Assembly (NCBI GenBank): GCA_038501785.1
Contig: JBAMJR010000099.1
Location: 1,067,501-1,131,500 of the forward strand
DNA: 64,000 bases
Source: Myoxocephalus aenaeus
Taxonomy: Eukaryota; Chordata; Actinopteri; Perciformes; Cottidae
Direction: 5' to 3'
Each line of letters starts with the position of its first letter. Within the stretch, counting starts at the first letter, position 1. Positions 1-7,783 of this stretch are shown here, piece after piece. The notes under the pieces were generated by a model. That model was not told the origin of the DNA. It saw only the letters and a program-made list of their open reading frames with translations, and ran no database searches. A program made the translations under genes and the position numbers.

Positions 1-161
1 TAGCGAGCCCTTTTACCGCGGGTTTATAATAGATTACCCCTGCTCTCGGTTGTCGTTTGATTCTTATTTATCTTTTGTTTCTTTTTCTTTTGTTTCTCCA
101 TTGCCTTTTGTTTCTTATTTGTCTTTTGGTTGAGTTTCCTTTGTTTGGAGAACCAGAGCCT
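1..161. other. Left flank of the large transposon, no gene seen
   Basis: This pyrimidine-rich stretch (repeated TTTGTTTC-like words) precedes the first terminal repeat unit of the large transposon. No coding sequence is recognised. It shows no convincing target-site duplication with the sequence right of 7783, so it may be host DNA or an older repeat. Confidence 0.4.
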
Positions 162-236
162 GAGATAAAAAGTCATAATTATGAGATAAAAAGTCATAAT
201 TATGAGATAGAAAGTCATAATGAGATAAAAACCAGC
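162..236 (+). repeat. Left terminal tandem array, about 3.5 units of 21 bp
   Basis: Units start at 162, 183 and 204, with a partial unit near 222. Each begins GAGATAAAAAGTC or GAGATAGAAAGTC. They are the inverse complement of the units at 7609-7783 and therefore form the terminal inverted repeat of the large element. The array lies about 40 bp upstream of the integrase start codon, so it probably overlaps the promoter. Confidence 0.85.
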
Positions 237-274
237 AGCTCTTTTGCATAGGTTACCCTCTATATGACATAGAA

Positions 275-1084
275 ATGGATTGTGAGTACATTGAAGACTA
301 CTTTAAACGTGGCTTTACAACAGATGAAATACTTCAAATGCTTGCTAATTCACATGGGATTGAACTAAGCAAACGCACCCTAGAAAGGATTTTAAGCAAG
401 AAGCAGCTCTGGCGTAGAAAGAATAAAACCGATGTGGCTGAGGTGGCCAACTTCATTGAACAGCAACTGGAAACATCTCGTCAGTGTCACGGTTACAGAT
501 GGATGCACCAAAAGTGTTGGTTACATGGAATTGTGACTGACAGAGAAACAGTTAGACTATTGCTAAGGTTATTGGATGGTGAAGGTGTTGATCTGAGGTC
601 AAGAAACAGACTGCGAAGACGTGTTTACCACAGCTGTGGTCCAAACTATGTATGGCACATTGATGGCTACGACAAGCTTAAGCCATTTGGAATTGCAATC
701 AGTGGATGCATTGATGGGTTTTCCAGAAAGATGCTATGGCTTGAAGCTAACAAAACAAACAATGATCCAAAGATCATCACTGGCTACTTTATGGATGCTG
801 TGATCAATGCTGAGGGATGCCCTGCCAGACTCAGACTTGATTTAGGAACAGAAAATGGACATATGGCTGAAATGCAGAGGCTTTTGCATTTGTCAGAGAA
901 CCAAGCTGAGACAGACAGTGTAACATTTGGTCCAAGCACTGGAAACCAGCGGATTGAGCGATGGTGGCTGACCTTGCGAAGTGAGTGTGCCCAGTTTTGG
1001 ATGGACCTATTTGACAAACTGAGAGAAGATGGCTACTTCTCGGGCAAGTCCTTGATCCAGTTTTGTTTTCTTCAAACGATACAG
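275..1084 (+). CDS. DDE integrase/transposase, main exon
   Basis: The reading frame from ATG 275 encodes a helix-turn-helix-like N-terminus (about residues 1-60), then an integrase catalytic core. The presumed acidic triad is D130 (in WHIDGYDKLKP), D189 (in RLDLGTENG) and E228 (in NQRIERWW), a DD(38)E arrangement typical of retroviral-type integrase folds. I infer that it cuts and joins the element's ends. The recognisable protein stops at residue 270 (LQTIQ). There the DNA reads CAG followed by GTAATT, a good splice donor at 1085. The frame stays open to 1183, but that tail looks intronic. A matching C-terminal exon lies at about 1300-1476. The triad and core are intact, so this exon could still be functional. 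It is the only plus-strand gene of the element and sits directly inside the left terminal array. Confidence 0.85.
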
Positions 1085-1299
1085 GTAATTGACACATACT
1101 GTATACATACAGGTGATTGCCTAATACTAATACCACAAATTACCATGTGTAAGAAAGCCATTGCCTATGTTCTGTGCAGATAAATGTGTAATAAATGGCA
1201 TGACAGAATGATGGAAAAGACTCTTTTTATTTTTAAGTTATTTGACCACGTTTTGATAGCTGTGAAATATTATCGCAACATCTGTTGCACTGCAGCAAG

Positions 1300-1476
1300 G
1301 TTCAAGTCTGCCTTGAAGAGTGTGTCTTCAAGAATTTCCCATGTGATGAAGATGTGTTCCATATCTGTGTGGACCTAATGTCACAGCATAATCTAAAATT
1401 AACAAATGATGTGTTTGAAACAGTGAACCTGTATATCGAACTCAGACATCTGATAAACAATGAACTAGATCTATAG
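1300..1476 (+). CDS. Probable C-terminal exon of the integrase
   Basis: This 59-codon open stretch ends with a stop at 1474-1476 and contains KVQVCLEECVFKNF followed by CDEDVFHICVDLM. From memory it resembles the C-terminal tail of animal integrase-core proteins of this type. An acceptor-like CAAG ends at 1299 and gives phase 0, which matches the donor after codon 270. Only about 215 bp separate the two pieces, with no candidate for the linking segment I would expect. A middle exon may have been lost. A start at 1285 would be a non-ATG codon and is not used here. Confidence 0.5.
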   Translation, partial: VQVCLEECVFKNFPCDEDVFHICVDLMSQHNLKLTNDVFETVNLYIELRHLINNELDL

Positions 1477-1791
1477 ATCATTAACTTTTCTGGGCCTGTG
1501 TCTCATTTCATATTTCCATATTTCTTTTGTTTCCCGTTTCATTCCAGGAGAGAAATGAAAACTGTCAAAATTACAGTTACAGCCTGTGATAGATGCAAAT
1601 ATAATTGTAGCTAATATATTTACACACAAAGTACATTGTTGTCGACTATTTTTAAGAAATGCAAAGTCCACACATTTATTAACTGAATTATTTATTCAGA
1701 TATTTAAACAATCACAGCATACACAACTGCATATGTTTTCATTTTAACTGCAATTTCCTTAACTTGCAACAGCAAGAAGACTTTAAAGTAA
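1477..1791. other. Gene-free spacer inside the large transposon
   Basis: AT-rich DNA between the integrase C-terminal exon and the left arm of the internal inverted repeat. No reading frame resembles a known protein. It probably contains the integrase 3' untranslated region, but no clear polyadenylation signal could be assigned. Confidence 0.35.
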
Positions 1792-2156
1792 CCCATCCAT
1801 AGGTTTATAGTCCAGGCAAAATAGCGTTTTACGACAGACATATTGTAAAAGAATTTTTTTCAGCTCAGATCATTTCTATGAGGTGTCCAGAACAACATAC
1901 TAAAAGTCCTAAGAAATCCTAGTAATATGTTTAATTCTCATCAATCCGACATGTTTGCCAATAGGCGAGACAACAATACACCCCAATGGGGCTATTTTTT
2001 TCCTTTACTCCTATCAAAATGAAACTTTACACAATGAAAGTATCCATGAAAACTAACATTTTTTGTATTACGAGTTTCTTTGAAAATTTATTTTATTATG
2101 CAAATGAGCTATACACTAATCGTACATGCCCAGAATATACCCAAATAGGCTTAATT
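1792..2156 (+). repeat. Left arm of internal inverted repeat
   Basis: This arm is the inverse complement of 5126-5509, at roughly 85-90% identity by eye. Shared words include TCAGCTCAGAT, GGTGTCCAGAACAACATAC, CCGACATGTTTGCCAATAGG and AATGAGCTATACACTAATCG. The outer ends match at CCATCCATA. The two arms enclose the FEN-like/CXC gene. They could be the terminal inverted repeats of an element nested in the larger transposon. Confidence 0.85.
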
Positions 2157-2243
2157 TTTTCCTTTACTCCTACAACAATAAAACTTAACACAATGAAAGT
2201 CTTCATGAAAGGTAACTTTTTTTGTATTACAAGTTTCTTTTGA
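1988..2243 (+). repeat. Tandem duplication of about 160 bp within the left arm
   Basis: The motif TTTTTTCCTTTACTCCTA, then ACACAATGAAAGT and TTTTTTGTATTAC, occurs first from 1988 and again, diverged, from 2148. The right arm has only one copy. The duplication therefore arose in, or was retained only by, the left arm. Confidence 0.75.
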
Positions 2244-2266
2244 AATGTATTTGAATTAAGCAATAA

Positions 2267-2396
2267 GGTACGAGAGGCAGTACTGTGTCGTGCAATAATG
2301 TACTGTTCAAGGGAGTTGTTAGGCCCGACGCGCAGCGGAGGGCCGGCAAACCCTTGAACTGTACATTATTGTAGACACAGTACTGCCTCGAGTACC
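2267..2396. repeat. Long hairpin with about 46-bp arms
   Basis: The arms 2267-2313 and 2351-2396 are inverse complements with few mismatches (GGTACGAGAGGCAGTACTG against CAGTACTGCCTCGAGTACC; TGTTCAAGGG against CCCTTGAACTGTAC). They surround a 37-nt GC-rich centre that contains AGGCCCGACG. It is probably part of a foldback or MITE-type repeat inserted between the internal arm and the nuclease gene. Confidence 0.85.
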
Positions 2397-2536
2397 TGCG
2401 ACTTTATAAATAGTAATAGTAAGCTGCCTTTCAGCACAAAATAGTTGTAGCCGGCAAAACGTTGTGTATCGCATTTCAGCGGCAGAGAAAATAGTCCCGG
2501 GACGCACGGGACGCACATACGGGACTATAAAACGGA

Positions 2537-2575
2537 CGAGCTGGTCAGTAAATCTGCGATTTACTGACCAGCTCG
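2537..2575. repeat. Perfect 18-bp stem with 3-nt loop
   Basis: CGAGCTGGTCAGTAAATC at 2537-2554 is followed by TGC and then its exact inverse complement at 2558-2575. A short tandem duplication (GAAAGCAGGGT twice) follows at about 2579-2600. Confidence 0.9.
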
Positions 2576-2626
2576 GTTGAAAGCAGGGTGAAAGCAGGGT
2601 GTTAGGGGTGTGTGGTGTAGCGGACC

Positions 2627-2960
2627 CAAAACGCAACACACGCAGCAGTACAGTTCCACGGGCGGACTTTATTTAAAGTAAACAAGACACCACAAACAGA
2701 TACAAACGAATGCTACCGGTCAGGTCCAGCGAACACAGGAGATCCACCTCTCCTGCTCCAGAGTCGGGAGGGCAACTCAACCGCTCGTGTGACCAATTCT
2801 TACAAAGTAACAACCCGACAATAAGCCGGGTCACGCTGTGGACCTTTAATCACCTGCCGGTGATCAAGGCAACGGCCAACAGCTGGGATGAAGGAGCCCC
2901 CCTCCTTCATCGTGGCAGTGGGCGGAAACCAGGAGGAGAAACTGTAGACTAAAGAGCGGA
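2627..2960 (-). repeat. Probable retroelement 3' end, minus orientation
   Basis: Read on minus, the segment ends AATAAAGTCC, then a short spacer, then TTTTGGGTCCGC. The same kind of tail (AATAAA, 20-50 nt, GGGTCC) is seen at 27449 (minus) and 30270 (plus). I recognise it as a common end of dispersed fish repeats but cannot name the family. No coding sequence is supported. Confidence 0.4.
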
Positions 2961-3432
2961 CCGAGAATCCAACACTAACGGTCGCGCAATTTAAATCTAG
3001 CTGTTATTTTAAGTGCGCACTGATATGGAACGCTCTAAATGTAAACAGGCTGTACAGTACTTTATGGCTGAATAAAGTACACCCCGTGACTCACTCTCAA
3101 CCAATCAGAATGCTTGATTTGATCTACCCGTATTATAATAAGCACATAAGCTCCACATTTATTGAATATGATGGCAATGCTGCTTTTAGACTGGCCTCTA
3201 ACCTGAAAACTGTCTGGCTTGGTAGTACCTGCCAGGGGTATAATCCCCGCCGGTATAGTTTTCAGGGTCCCGGAGGCACACAAGCCTCCCCACCACGACA
3301 AGGTAGCAACAGCAGGGGAGTTTTTTTTTTTTATTTTATGTTTTTTTTTTTTTACCAGCCTGGATCCTCGACCCCTAGTCAGTGGCTCTTGGTTCTGGCA
3401 CCACATATATAAGTTCCTAGGTTGTTCCTTGC
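2961..3432. other. Gene-free stretch with poly(T) tracts
   Basis: This stretch contains two long T tracts (3320-3352) and dispersed-repeat-like sequence (GGGTATAATCCCCGCCGG at 3236). Open frames on both strands run through low-complexity DNA and show no domain. It lies directly downstream of the nuclease/CXC stop codon and probably contains its 3' end. Confidence 0.35.
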
Positions 3433-5007
3433 TTAGCTCTTCCCCTCTGGGTCATATTCATCTGATAAATCAGGCAGCTGTGAGTTTGTGCAGCTTGTAC
3501 CACGACATTCTCCGCAAATGGCAGTGCAAGGGAGTCCATGTTTTTTGCATGTGCATCTCTTTGTGCTGCAGTCTTTCTTGCAACTACAGCGGACTACATC
3601 TAGTAGTTCTGATGGTGCCGCAGGCTGATCGGTCATTATTGGCATAAATCTCCCATCCAAAACATGCCACCCCCAGTCTTTTGGGTCCATATGTTCACTT
3701 CCCCCTTTCCACTCCATCAGTTGGTAGAAGACCCGAAGACTATGGAACTTTGCAGCTTTTGTCGTTGGAGGAAGAGTTTGAGGTTCCACTTGAGATAAGT
3801 TCTGAGATACTTTAACACAGAATCGCCTGTATCTCAGCATATCCAGAGATTCATCTTTTTCGCCCCCATACAGTGATACTAGAGCTTTTTCACCTGCTGC
3901 AAAGATAATCCCTTTTCCCACATTTTCCTGTGACTGGCTGAACACTGTAGCTTGTTCGAGAAAGTTTGTGTCATTTTTAACTTTTTTCAGTGCCATTCCC
4001 TTTCCTATGCCAAATACACGAGATGTAGAATCACAGCCTGAAATGGCATGGATAAAGAGGAGATTTTCACACACCTTGGGACCAAGTAACTCCTTTGTCT
4101 GCTTTATGCACCATGTCCGTCTTGTTTTTGTTGCTTTCTTTGGTTCTTGTGCCAGAAACAGCTCATGTGCTTTCAGATCAGCATGATGCAACAAGAGTAC
4201 TAACAAGTCTGTGTCATCACCTACTAAGACTGTGTCTTTTGTCCTGGCAGAGGCAATGGCAGTTTGGACAATGAGCACATCTGCATCGTGCTTTGCATGG
4301 TCTGTGATACACCCAGCCCTCTCAAGTTTATCACTGAGGTAAACCAAGAACCGTTGTTTGTTTTCCTTATTGTTGAGGAACTGGTCCTTTTTGGATTGGA
4401 TGATCATGTCACCAGAAAAGTGTACAGTCACACCGGGAGCAACACCTGTTCGACGCAGTTGAGTGGCGTCTTTTATGGTTGGCTCTTCGTTGTAGCCATC
4501 AAAGACTATGACTGTAGCCGTACCATATTTACGTGTGACATATCTGACATACATGTCACACACACTGTCATAAGTGGACCCTTGTGGCCATGGTAAACGA
4601 TGTAGTAATGCGCCCCCATCAAGGACATGCTGGACATCACTGCTGGGTTGTCTTTGCTGCTGCTCAATAGATTTCCAGAGGACATCGGCAAGAATTGCCT
4701 TGTTTGCCTGTAGGGGGAGGTAGGATGATTCAAACAAAGCAGGCGGGTGACTGCAGAGTTCATACTGGAACAGTGATGGCAAATCTTCACAACGGTCTCC
4801 CACTGCTACAAGCCGCTGGAATAACAGCTGTGGATCCACTACCACTGTCTCTCCTTTGATCTTGACAGTTGATCTAGATGCAAGTGTCACTGCTTGGTCA
4901 GCTTTCCTGAAGGTGAATTCCTCCACTGTTTTCCCTACCATAGACTCCAAAATGTTGCACCCAATTTCCCTTGATTTCTCAACATTGACTCCCTGCTGGG
5001 CTGTCAT
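3433..5007 (-). CDS. FEN/XPG-like nuclease with C-terminal CXC domain
   Basis: Intact 524-codon frame. Residues about 160-345 look like a FEN/XPG (PIN-like) nuclease. They include IVFDGYNEEPTIKD (168-180), an acidic KHDADVLIV (239-247), VLVGDDTDLLVLLLHH (260-275) and GCDSTSRVFGIGKGMALKKV (324-343), the last resembling the helix-two-turn-helix DNA-binding element of FEN1. Residues 473-507 (CSCKKDC, RCTCKKHGLPC, CGECRGTSC) form a Tesmin/TSO1-like CXC zinc-binding module that typically binds DNA. Inferred role: a structure-specific nuclease targeted to DNA, possibly helping excision, end processing or repair. The same frame is open upstream of ATG 5007 to about 5138 and reads family-like sequence (DTLALVTYLKEKDPF). 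The true N-terminus is therefore probably in an upstream exon joined near 5117-5121 (acceptor TCCAAG). It lies between the internal inverted repeats and is on the same strand as the HECT gene. Confidence 0.8.
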   Translation of the reverse strand: MTAQQGVNVEKSREIGCNILESMVGKTVEEFTFRKADQAVTLASRSTVKIKGETVVVDPQLLFQRLVAVGDRCEDLPSLFQYELCSHPPALFESSYLPLQANKAILADVLWKSIEQQQRQPSSDVQHVLDGGALLHRLPWPQGSTYDSVCDMYVRYVTRKYGTATVIVFDGYNEEPTIKDATQLRRTGVAPGVTVHFSGDMIIQSKKDQFLNNKENKQRFLVYLSDKLERAGCITDHAKHDADVLIVQTAIASARTKDTVLVGDDTDLLVLLLHHADLKAHELFLAQEPKKATKTRRTWCIKQTKELLGPKVCENLLFIHAISGCDSTSRVFGIGKGMALKKVKNDTNFLEQATVFSQSQENVGKGIIFAAGEKALVSLYGGEKDESLDMLRYRRFCVKVSQNLSQVEPQTLPPTTKAAKFHSLRVFYQLMEWKGGSEHMDPKDWGWHVLDGRFMPIMTDQPAAPSELLDVVRCSCKKDCSTKRCTCKKHGLPCTAICGECRGTSCTNSQLPDLSDEYDPEGKS

Positions 5008-5125
5008 ACCATTAGCAATGTTGTGCAGGGAAGGGTTCTCAGTGAATGGGTCTTTCTCTTTGAGATAGGTGACCAGGGCAAGAGTGTCACTGACATCTCT
5101 AGTCTGCCTGGCCTTGGACAGAAAG

Positions 5126-5509
5126 AAAAATTTAGCCTATTCGGATATATTTTGGGTAGCCTATATTCGATTAGTGTATAGCTCATTTGTATAATAAAAT
5201 GAATTTTCAGAGAAACTCGTAATACAACATTTTTTAGTTTTCATGGATACTTTCATTGTGTAAAGTTTCATTTTGATAGGACTAAAGGAAAAAAATAGCC
5301 CCATTGGGGTTTATTGTTGTCTCGCCTATTGGCAAACATGTCGGATTGATGAGAATTAAACATATTTCCTCAACTAGGATTTCTTAGGACTTTTAGTATG
5401 TTGTTCTGGACACCTCATAGAAATTATCTGAGCTGAAAAAAATTCTTTTACAATTTGTCTGTTTTTTGGCCCAAAAATGCCTTACTTTGCCTGGCCTATT
5501 ATGGATGGT
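5126..5509 (-). repeat. Right arm of internal inverted repeat
   Basis: Inverse complement of 1792-2156 (CGATTAGTGTATAGCTCATT, CCTATTGGCAAACATGTCGG, GTATGTTGTTCTGGACACC). Its inner end abuts the probable splice acceptor of the nuclease/CXC gene, so the gene's missing first exon may lie in or beyond this arm, or may have been lost. Confidence 0.85.
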
Positions 5510-6080
5510 TGACAATGCCAAGCTATCTTTTGGTAAATAATAAGAGCACTTGAATATAAAACAGTGCTTGCAATGTTAAATGAAAGGTAAACTTAAACAA
5601 AATTGGACTATGTGACCTGTATTTGTTTTGTTATATGAACAATACATATTTACATTTAAATGAAGGTATTGTAAAAACCAAAGTGCTGAAATAACTTCTT
5701 CTGAAGTTAGCTTCACTAAGAAAATTACTAAAATATTGCTTAGATGTTTTCAAACTAGTGAAACAGTTATCTGAACATCAGGTAATGAAATACCAGTTAT
5801 TACAAATACAAACAAATATATAAGTAAACAGTCTTAGTATATTTTCCACAGCAAAATGCACTCTCTTTTGTCACATTTTCTTAAACTGAAAACAATGTTT
5901 AACAAAATAAAAGTGGCTAAAAGCAGCTGAAAAATGTGGACCGCATGTTAAAGACACTTAATCAGGTAAACAAGGTAGTTGTAGTACGTCCATGTCCATA
6001 AGGCAAACATCTGGAAACCTACAACGTTTGAACATTAACCCCTGATGGCAGTCCAGTTCCTGTTGGCTAAAGTCTTTAGC
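5510..6080. other. Gene-free AT-rich spacer inside the large transposon
   Basis: No recognisable coding sequence. It follows the HECT stop codon on the minus strand and probably includes that gene's 3' untranslated region. Nothing else is seen. Confidence 0.35.
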
Positions 6081-6494
6081 TTAGGCAATGTCCATTACCC
6101 ACACGTTGCTTTCTAGAACTTTGTTAATTTCATGTCGAAAATCTGGGTAGTTGTCATAACTGACTGGCAACTCCAAGTAACAGCCACATGTGTGAGCAAC
6201 AGGTCTTCTTTGAAGTCCCTGAAGTTGTGTGAAGCTGACAGTGATGTTCTTTCCTGTGAACAAGTCTGATCCAGTGCAAAATCTAAGGAAAAGGGAGAGG
6301 TGCTGGTTGTCTGATTCTCTAAGGTATGCACTTACATACTTGACAATTAGTTTGTCCTGGGCATTCTGGGTACTGGGGTAAGTGATCGATCTCATGATCT
6401 TTCGTGATGTTGGTTGTAGCTCTTCGTAGACTGCTGCAATCCCTTTCAGCTCTGATCTAATAGGTGTGAGCATGTTGCTCCACCGTTCAATCAC
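6081..6494 (-). CDS. HECT E3 ligase, C-lobe (shifted frame)
   Basis: This 137-codon frame carries the end of a HECT domain: a linker rich in helices, then RRPVAHTCGCYLELP with the expected catalytic cysteine at residue 103 in the HTC motif, then a SYDNY-type ending. HECT ligases take ubiquitin from an E2 onto this cysteine and pass it to a substrate. The frame overlaps the upstream N-lobe frame by 4 nt and is shifted relative to it. HECT-like sequence (AFVIERW) continues across the overlap in this frame. The listed start codon is GTG and is not a genuine start. This piece is the 3' part of one gene broken by what looks like a 1-nt deletion at about 6500-6510, or by a sequencing error. Confidence 0.7.
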   Translation of the reverse strand: MIERWSNMLTPIRSELKGIAAVYEELQPTSRKIMRSITYPSTQNAQDKLIVKYVSAYLRESDNQHLSLFLRFCTGSDLFTGKNITVSFTQLQGLQRRPVAHTCGCYLELPVSYDNYPDFRHEINKVLESNVWVMDIA

Positions 6495-7351
6495 AAAAGC
6501 CGGCTCAAGATTTGCTCAATGCTGTCTGCTGTTGGAATCCTCCGGCAGCTGTGAGTATCCATTATTTCCAGCAATTCTTCAAGGTCAACACCTTCAAAAT
6601 CTGAATGACAAGATTCCAAGACCACTCGCTCAGACTCTGACACATATTTGAAAAAGCAGTCCACAAGATCGCTCTGCACAAAGCCCAAAACAGCTTGCTC
6701 CAGAAGTACAGGTGCAAGTTTGACAGGTAGGTACTTCTCTTTTTGCCAGCCAAATCTGATTATTCGTCCTACGCGTTCCCATTCTTCTTCACCAAAATCA
6801 TGACGTAAGTATGGCACTTTGAAGCCATTTCCCGTAGTGCACTGCTCATAAAAGTCTTTCCAAAATTCTGACAGTACATCCCTCAAAACACCACCATCAT
6901 CCACAGCCTTTTCAAGCTTTCCATCAGGAAGAATAACTTGAAAGTAAACATCATCCTCCATGATACTTTCCTCAGAAAAAACTTGAATAAGTTCTCTAAG
7001 CATCTGTCCACGATGAAGAACAATAATTTTCTTCACTCTTTCTCTCTGATTGGCCTGTTCCTGCAACACATCCATGGAAGGGGGCAAGGCTGATCCAAAA
7101 GATGGTTCTTGAGAGAGAGGCAAGGTATCATCGAGACCAGAGTACCCCATCCCAGATATGCTTTCTGTGTGGAAAGTTACAATGCCACTATCCTCTAAAG
7201 CATCCACATGATGTAATGTGTCAAGTTCTAGCAAACTATATGCATCCAGTGGGTCGACTGTGGTGTAAAGATGGGAAATACTCTCACTGCTTGCATTTGC
7301 AAATACTGTGCTGCTTCCAACATAAATGATATCTGAAGTATTTATCTCCAC
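6491..7351 (-). CDS. HECT E3 ligase, N-terminal region and N-lobe
   Basis: This 286-codon frame has an acidic, low-complexity N-terminus (residues about 1-85) and then HECT N-lobe-like sequence: DDVYFQVILPDGKLEKAVDDGGVLRD is in the middle, with FGWQKEKYLPVKLAPVLL following. The same frame is open upstream of ATG 7351 to about 7612, just inside the right terminal array, and reads plausible protein (DFDIDLIDFQQHSLDSS, ITVGELYEKTKLPLLRFY). The real N-terminus is therefore probably further upstream, or the start lies at the array edge. The frame ends at 6491 just before the C-lobe. HECT ligases in fish and invertebrate genomes are often annotated as G2/M-phase-specific ligase-like genes; here the gene belongs to a transposon. 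The substrate is unknown. Confidence 0.7.
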   Translation of the reverse strand: MEINTSDIIYVGSSTVFANASSESISHLYTTVDPLDAYSLLELDTLHHVDALEDSGIVTFHTESISGMGYSGLDDTLPLSQEPSFGSALPPSMDVLQEQANQRERVKKIIVLHRGQMLRELIQVFSEESIMEDDVYFQVILPDGKLEKAVDDGGVLRDVLSEFWKDFYEQCTTGNGFKVPYLRHDFGEEEWERVGRIIRFGWQKEKYLPVKLAPVLLEQAVLGFVQSDLVDCFFKYVSESERVVLESCHSDFEGVDLEELLEIMDTHSCRRIPTADSIEQILSRLL

Positions 7352-7608
7352 AGCATCTGTTGCAGAAGTATCTGGAGAATGGAAAGCAGGCCTGTCATGT
7401 GTCTTTTCACCTTCTTGTGCAGTGGCATCACTATTCTCCTCCTCAAGATTTATGTCACTGACAATGTCTTTCTTCTTGGTTGTTAAGTAGAAACGTAAAA
7501 GAGGTAACTTGGTCTTTTCATACAGTTCGCCGACTGTGATACTACTATCTAATGAATGCTGCTGAAAGTCAATTAAATCAATGTCAAAATCGGTGAGGCT
7601 CCCCTTAT

Positions 7609-7783
7609 CTCATAATTTCGACTTTATTATCTCATAATTATGACTTTCTATCTCATTATTATGACTTTTTATCTCATAATTTCGACTTTATTATCTCATA
7701 ATTATGACTTTTTATCTCATAATTATGACTTTATTATCTCATAATTTCGACTTTATTATCTCATAATTATGACTTTTTATCTC
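7609..7783 (-). repeat. Right terminal tandem array, 8 units
   Basis: Eight units of 21 or 22 bp plus a final CTC. Two variants recur: CTCATAATTATGACTTT (21-bp type) and CTCATAATTTCGACTTT (22-bp type). The order is B A A' B A C B A, suggesting duplication of larger blocks. It is the inverse complement of the array at 162-236, and the right end has more than twice as many units. Confidence 0.9.

Larger units (their letters stand above)
162..7783. mobile_element. Large three-gene DNA transposon (integrase, nuclease/CXC, HECT)
   Basis: Seen: the interval begins with GAGATAAAAAGTC units at 162 and ends with the inverse complement GACTTTTTATCTC at 7783. Both ends are tandem arrays of the same 21/22-bp repeat in opposite orientation. 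Inside lie a DDE integrase on plus near the left end, a FEN-like/CXC protein on minus in the middle, and a HECT ligase on minus near the right end. Known: retroviral-integrase-like DDE enzymes drive several eukaryotic DNA transposon superfamilies, such as Ginger and IS3EU. Inferred: this is one mobile unit, with the integrase as transposase. The middle part (1792-5509) has its own inverted repeats and could be a separate nested element. No clear target-site duplication was found, so the exact ends are less certain than the general span. Confidence 0.7.

Noticed and set aside
2319..2639. 106-codon minus frame across the hairpin region
   Set aside because: It runs through inverted repeats and low-complexity DNA and shows no domain.
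7609..7783. CRISPR-like array of regularly spaced repeats
   Set aside because: The units are directly adjacent, with no unique spacers, and the inverse array at 162-236 shows that these are transposon ends in a eukaryotic genome.
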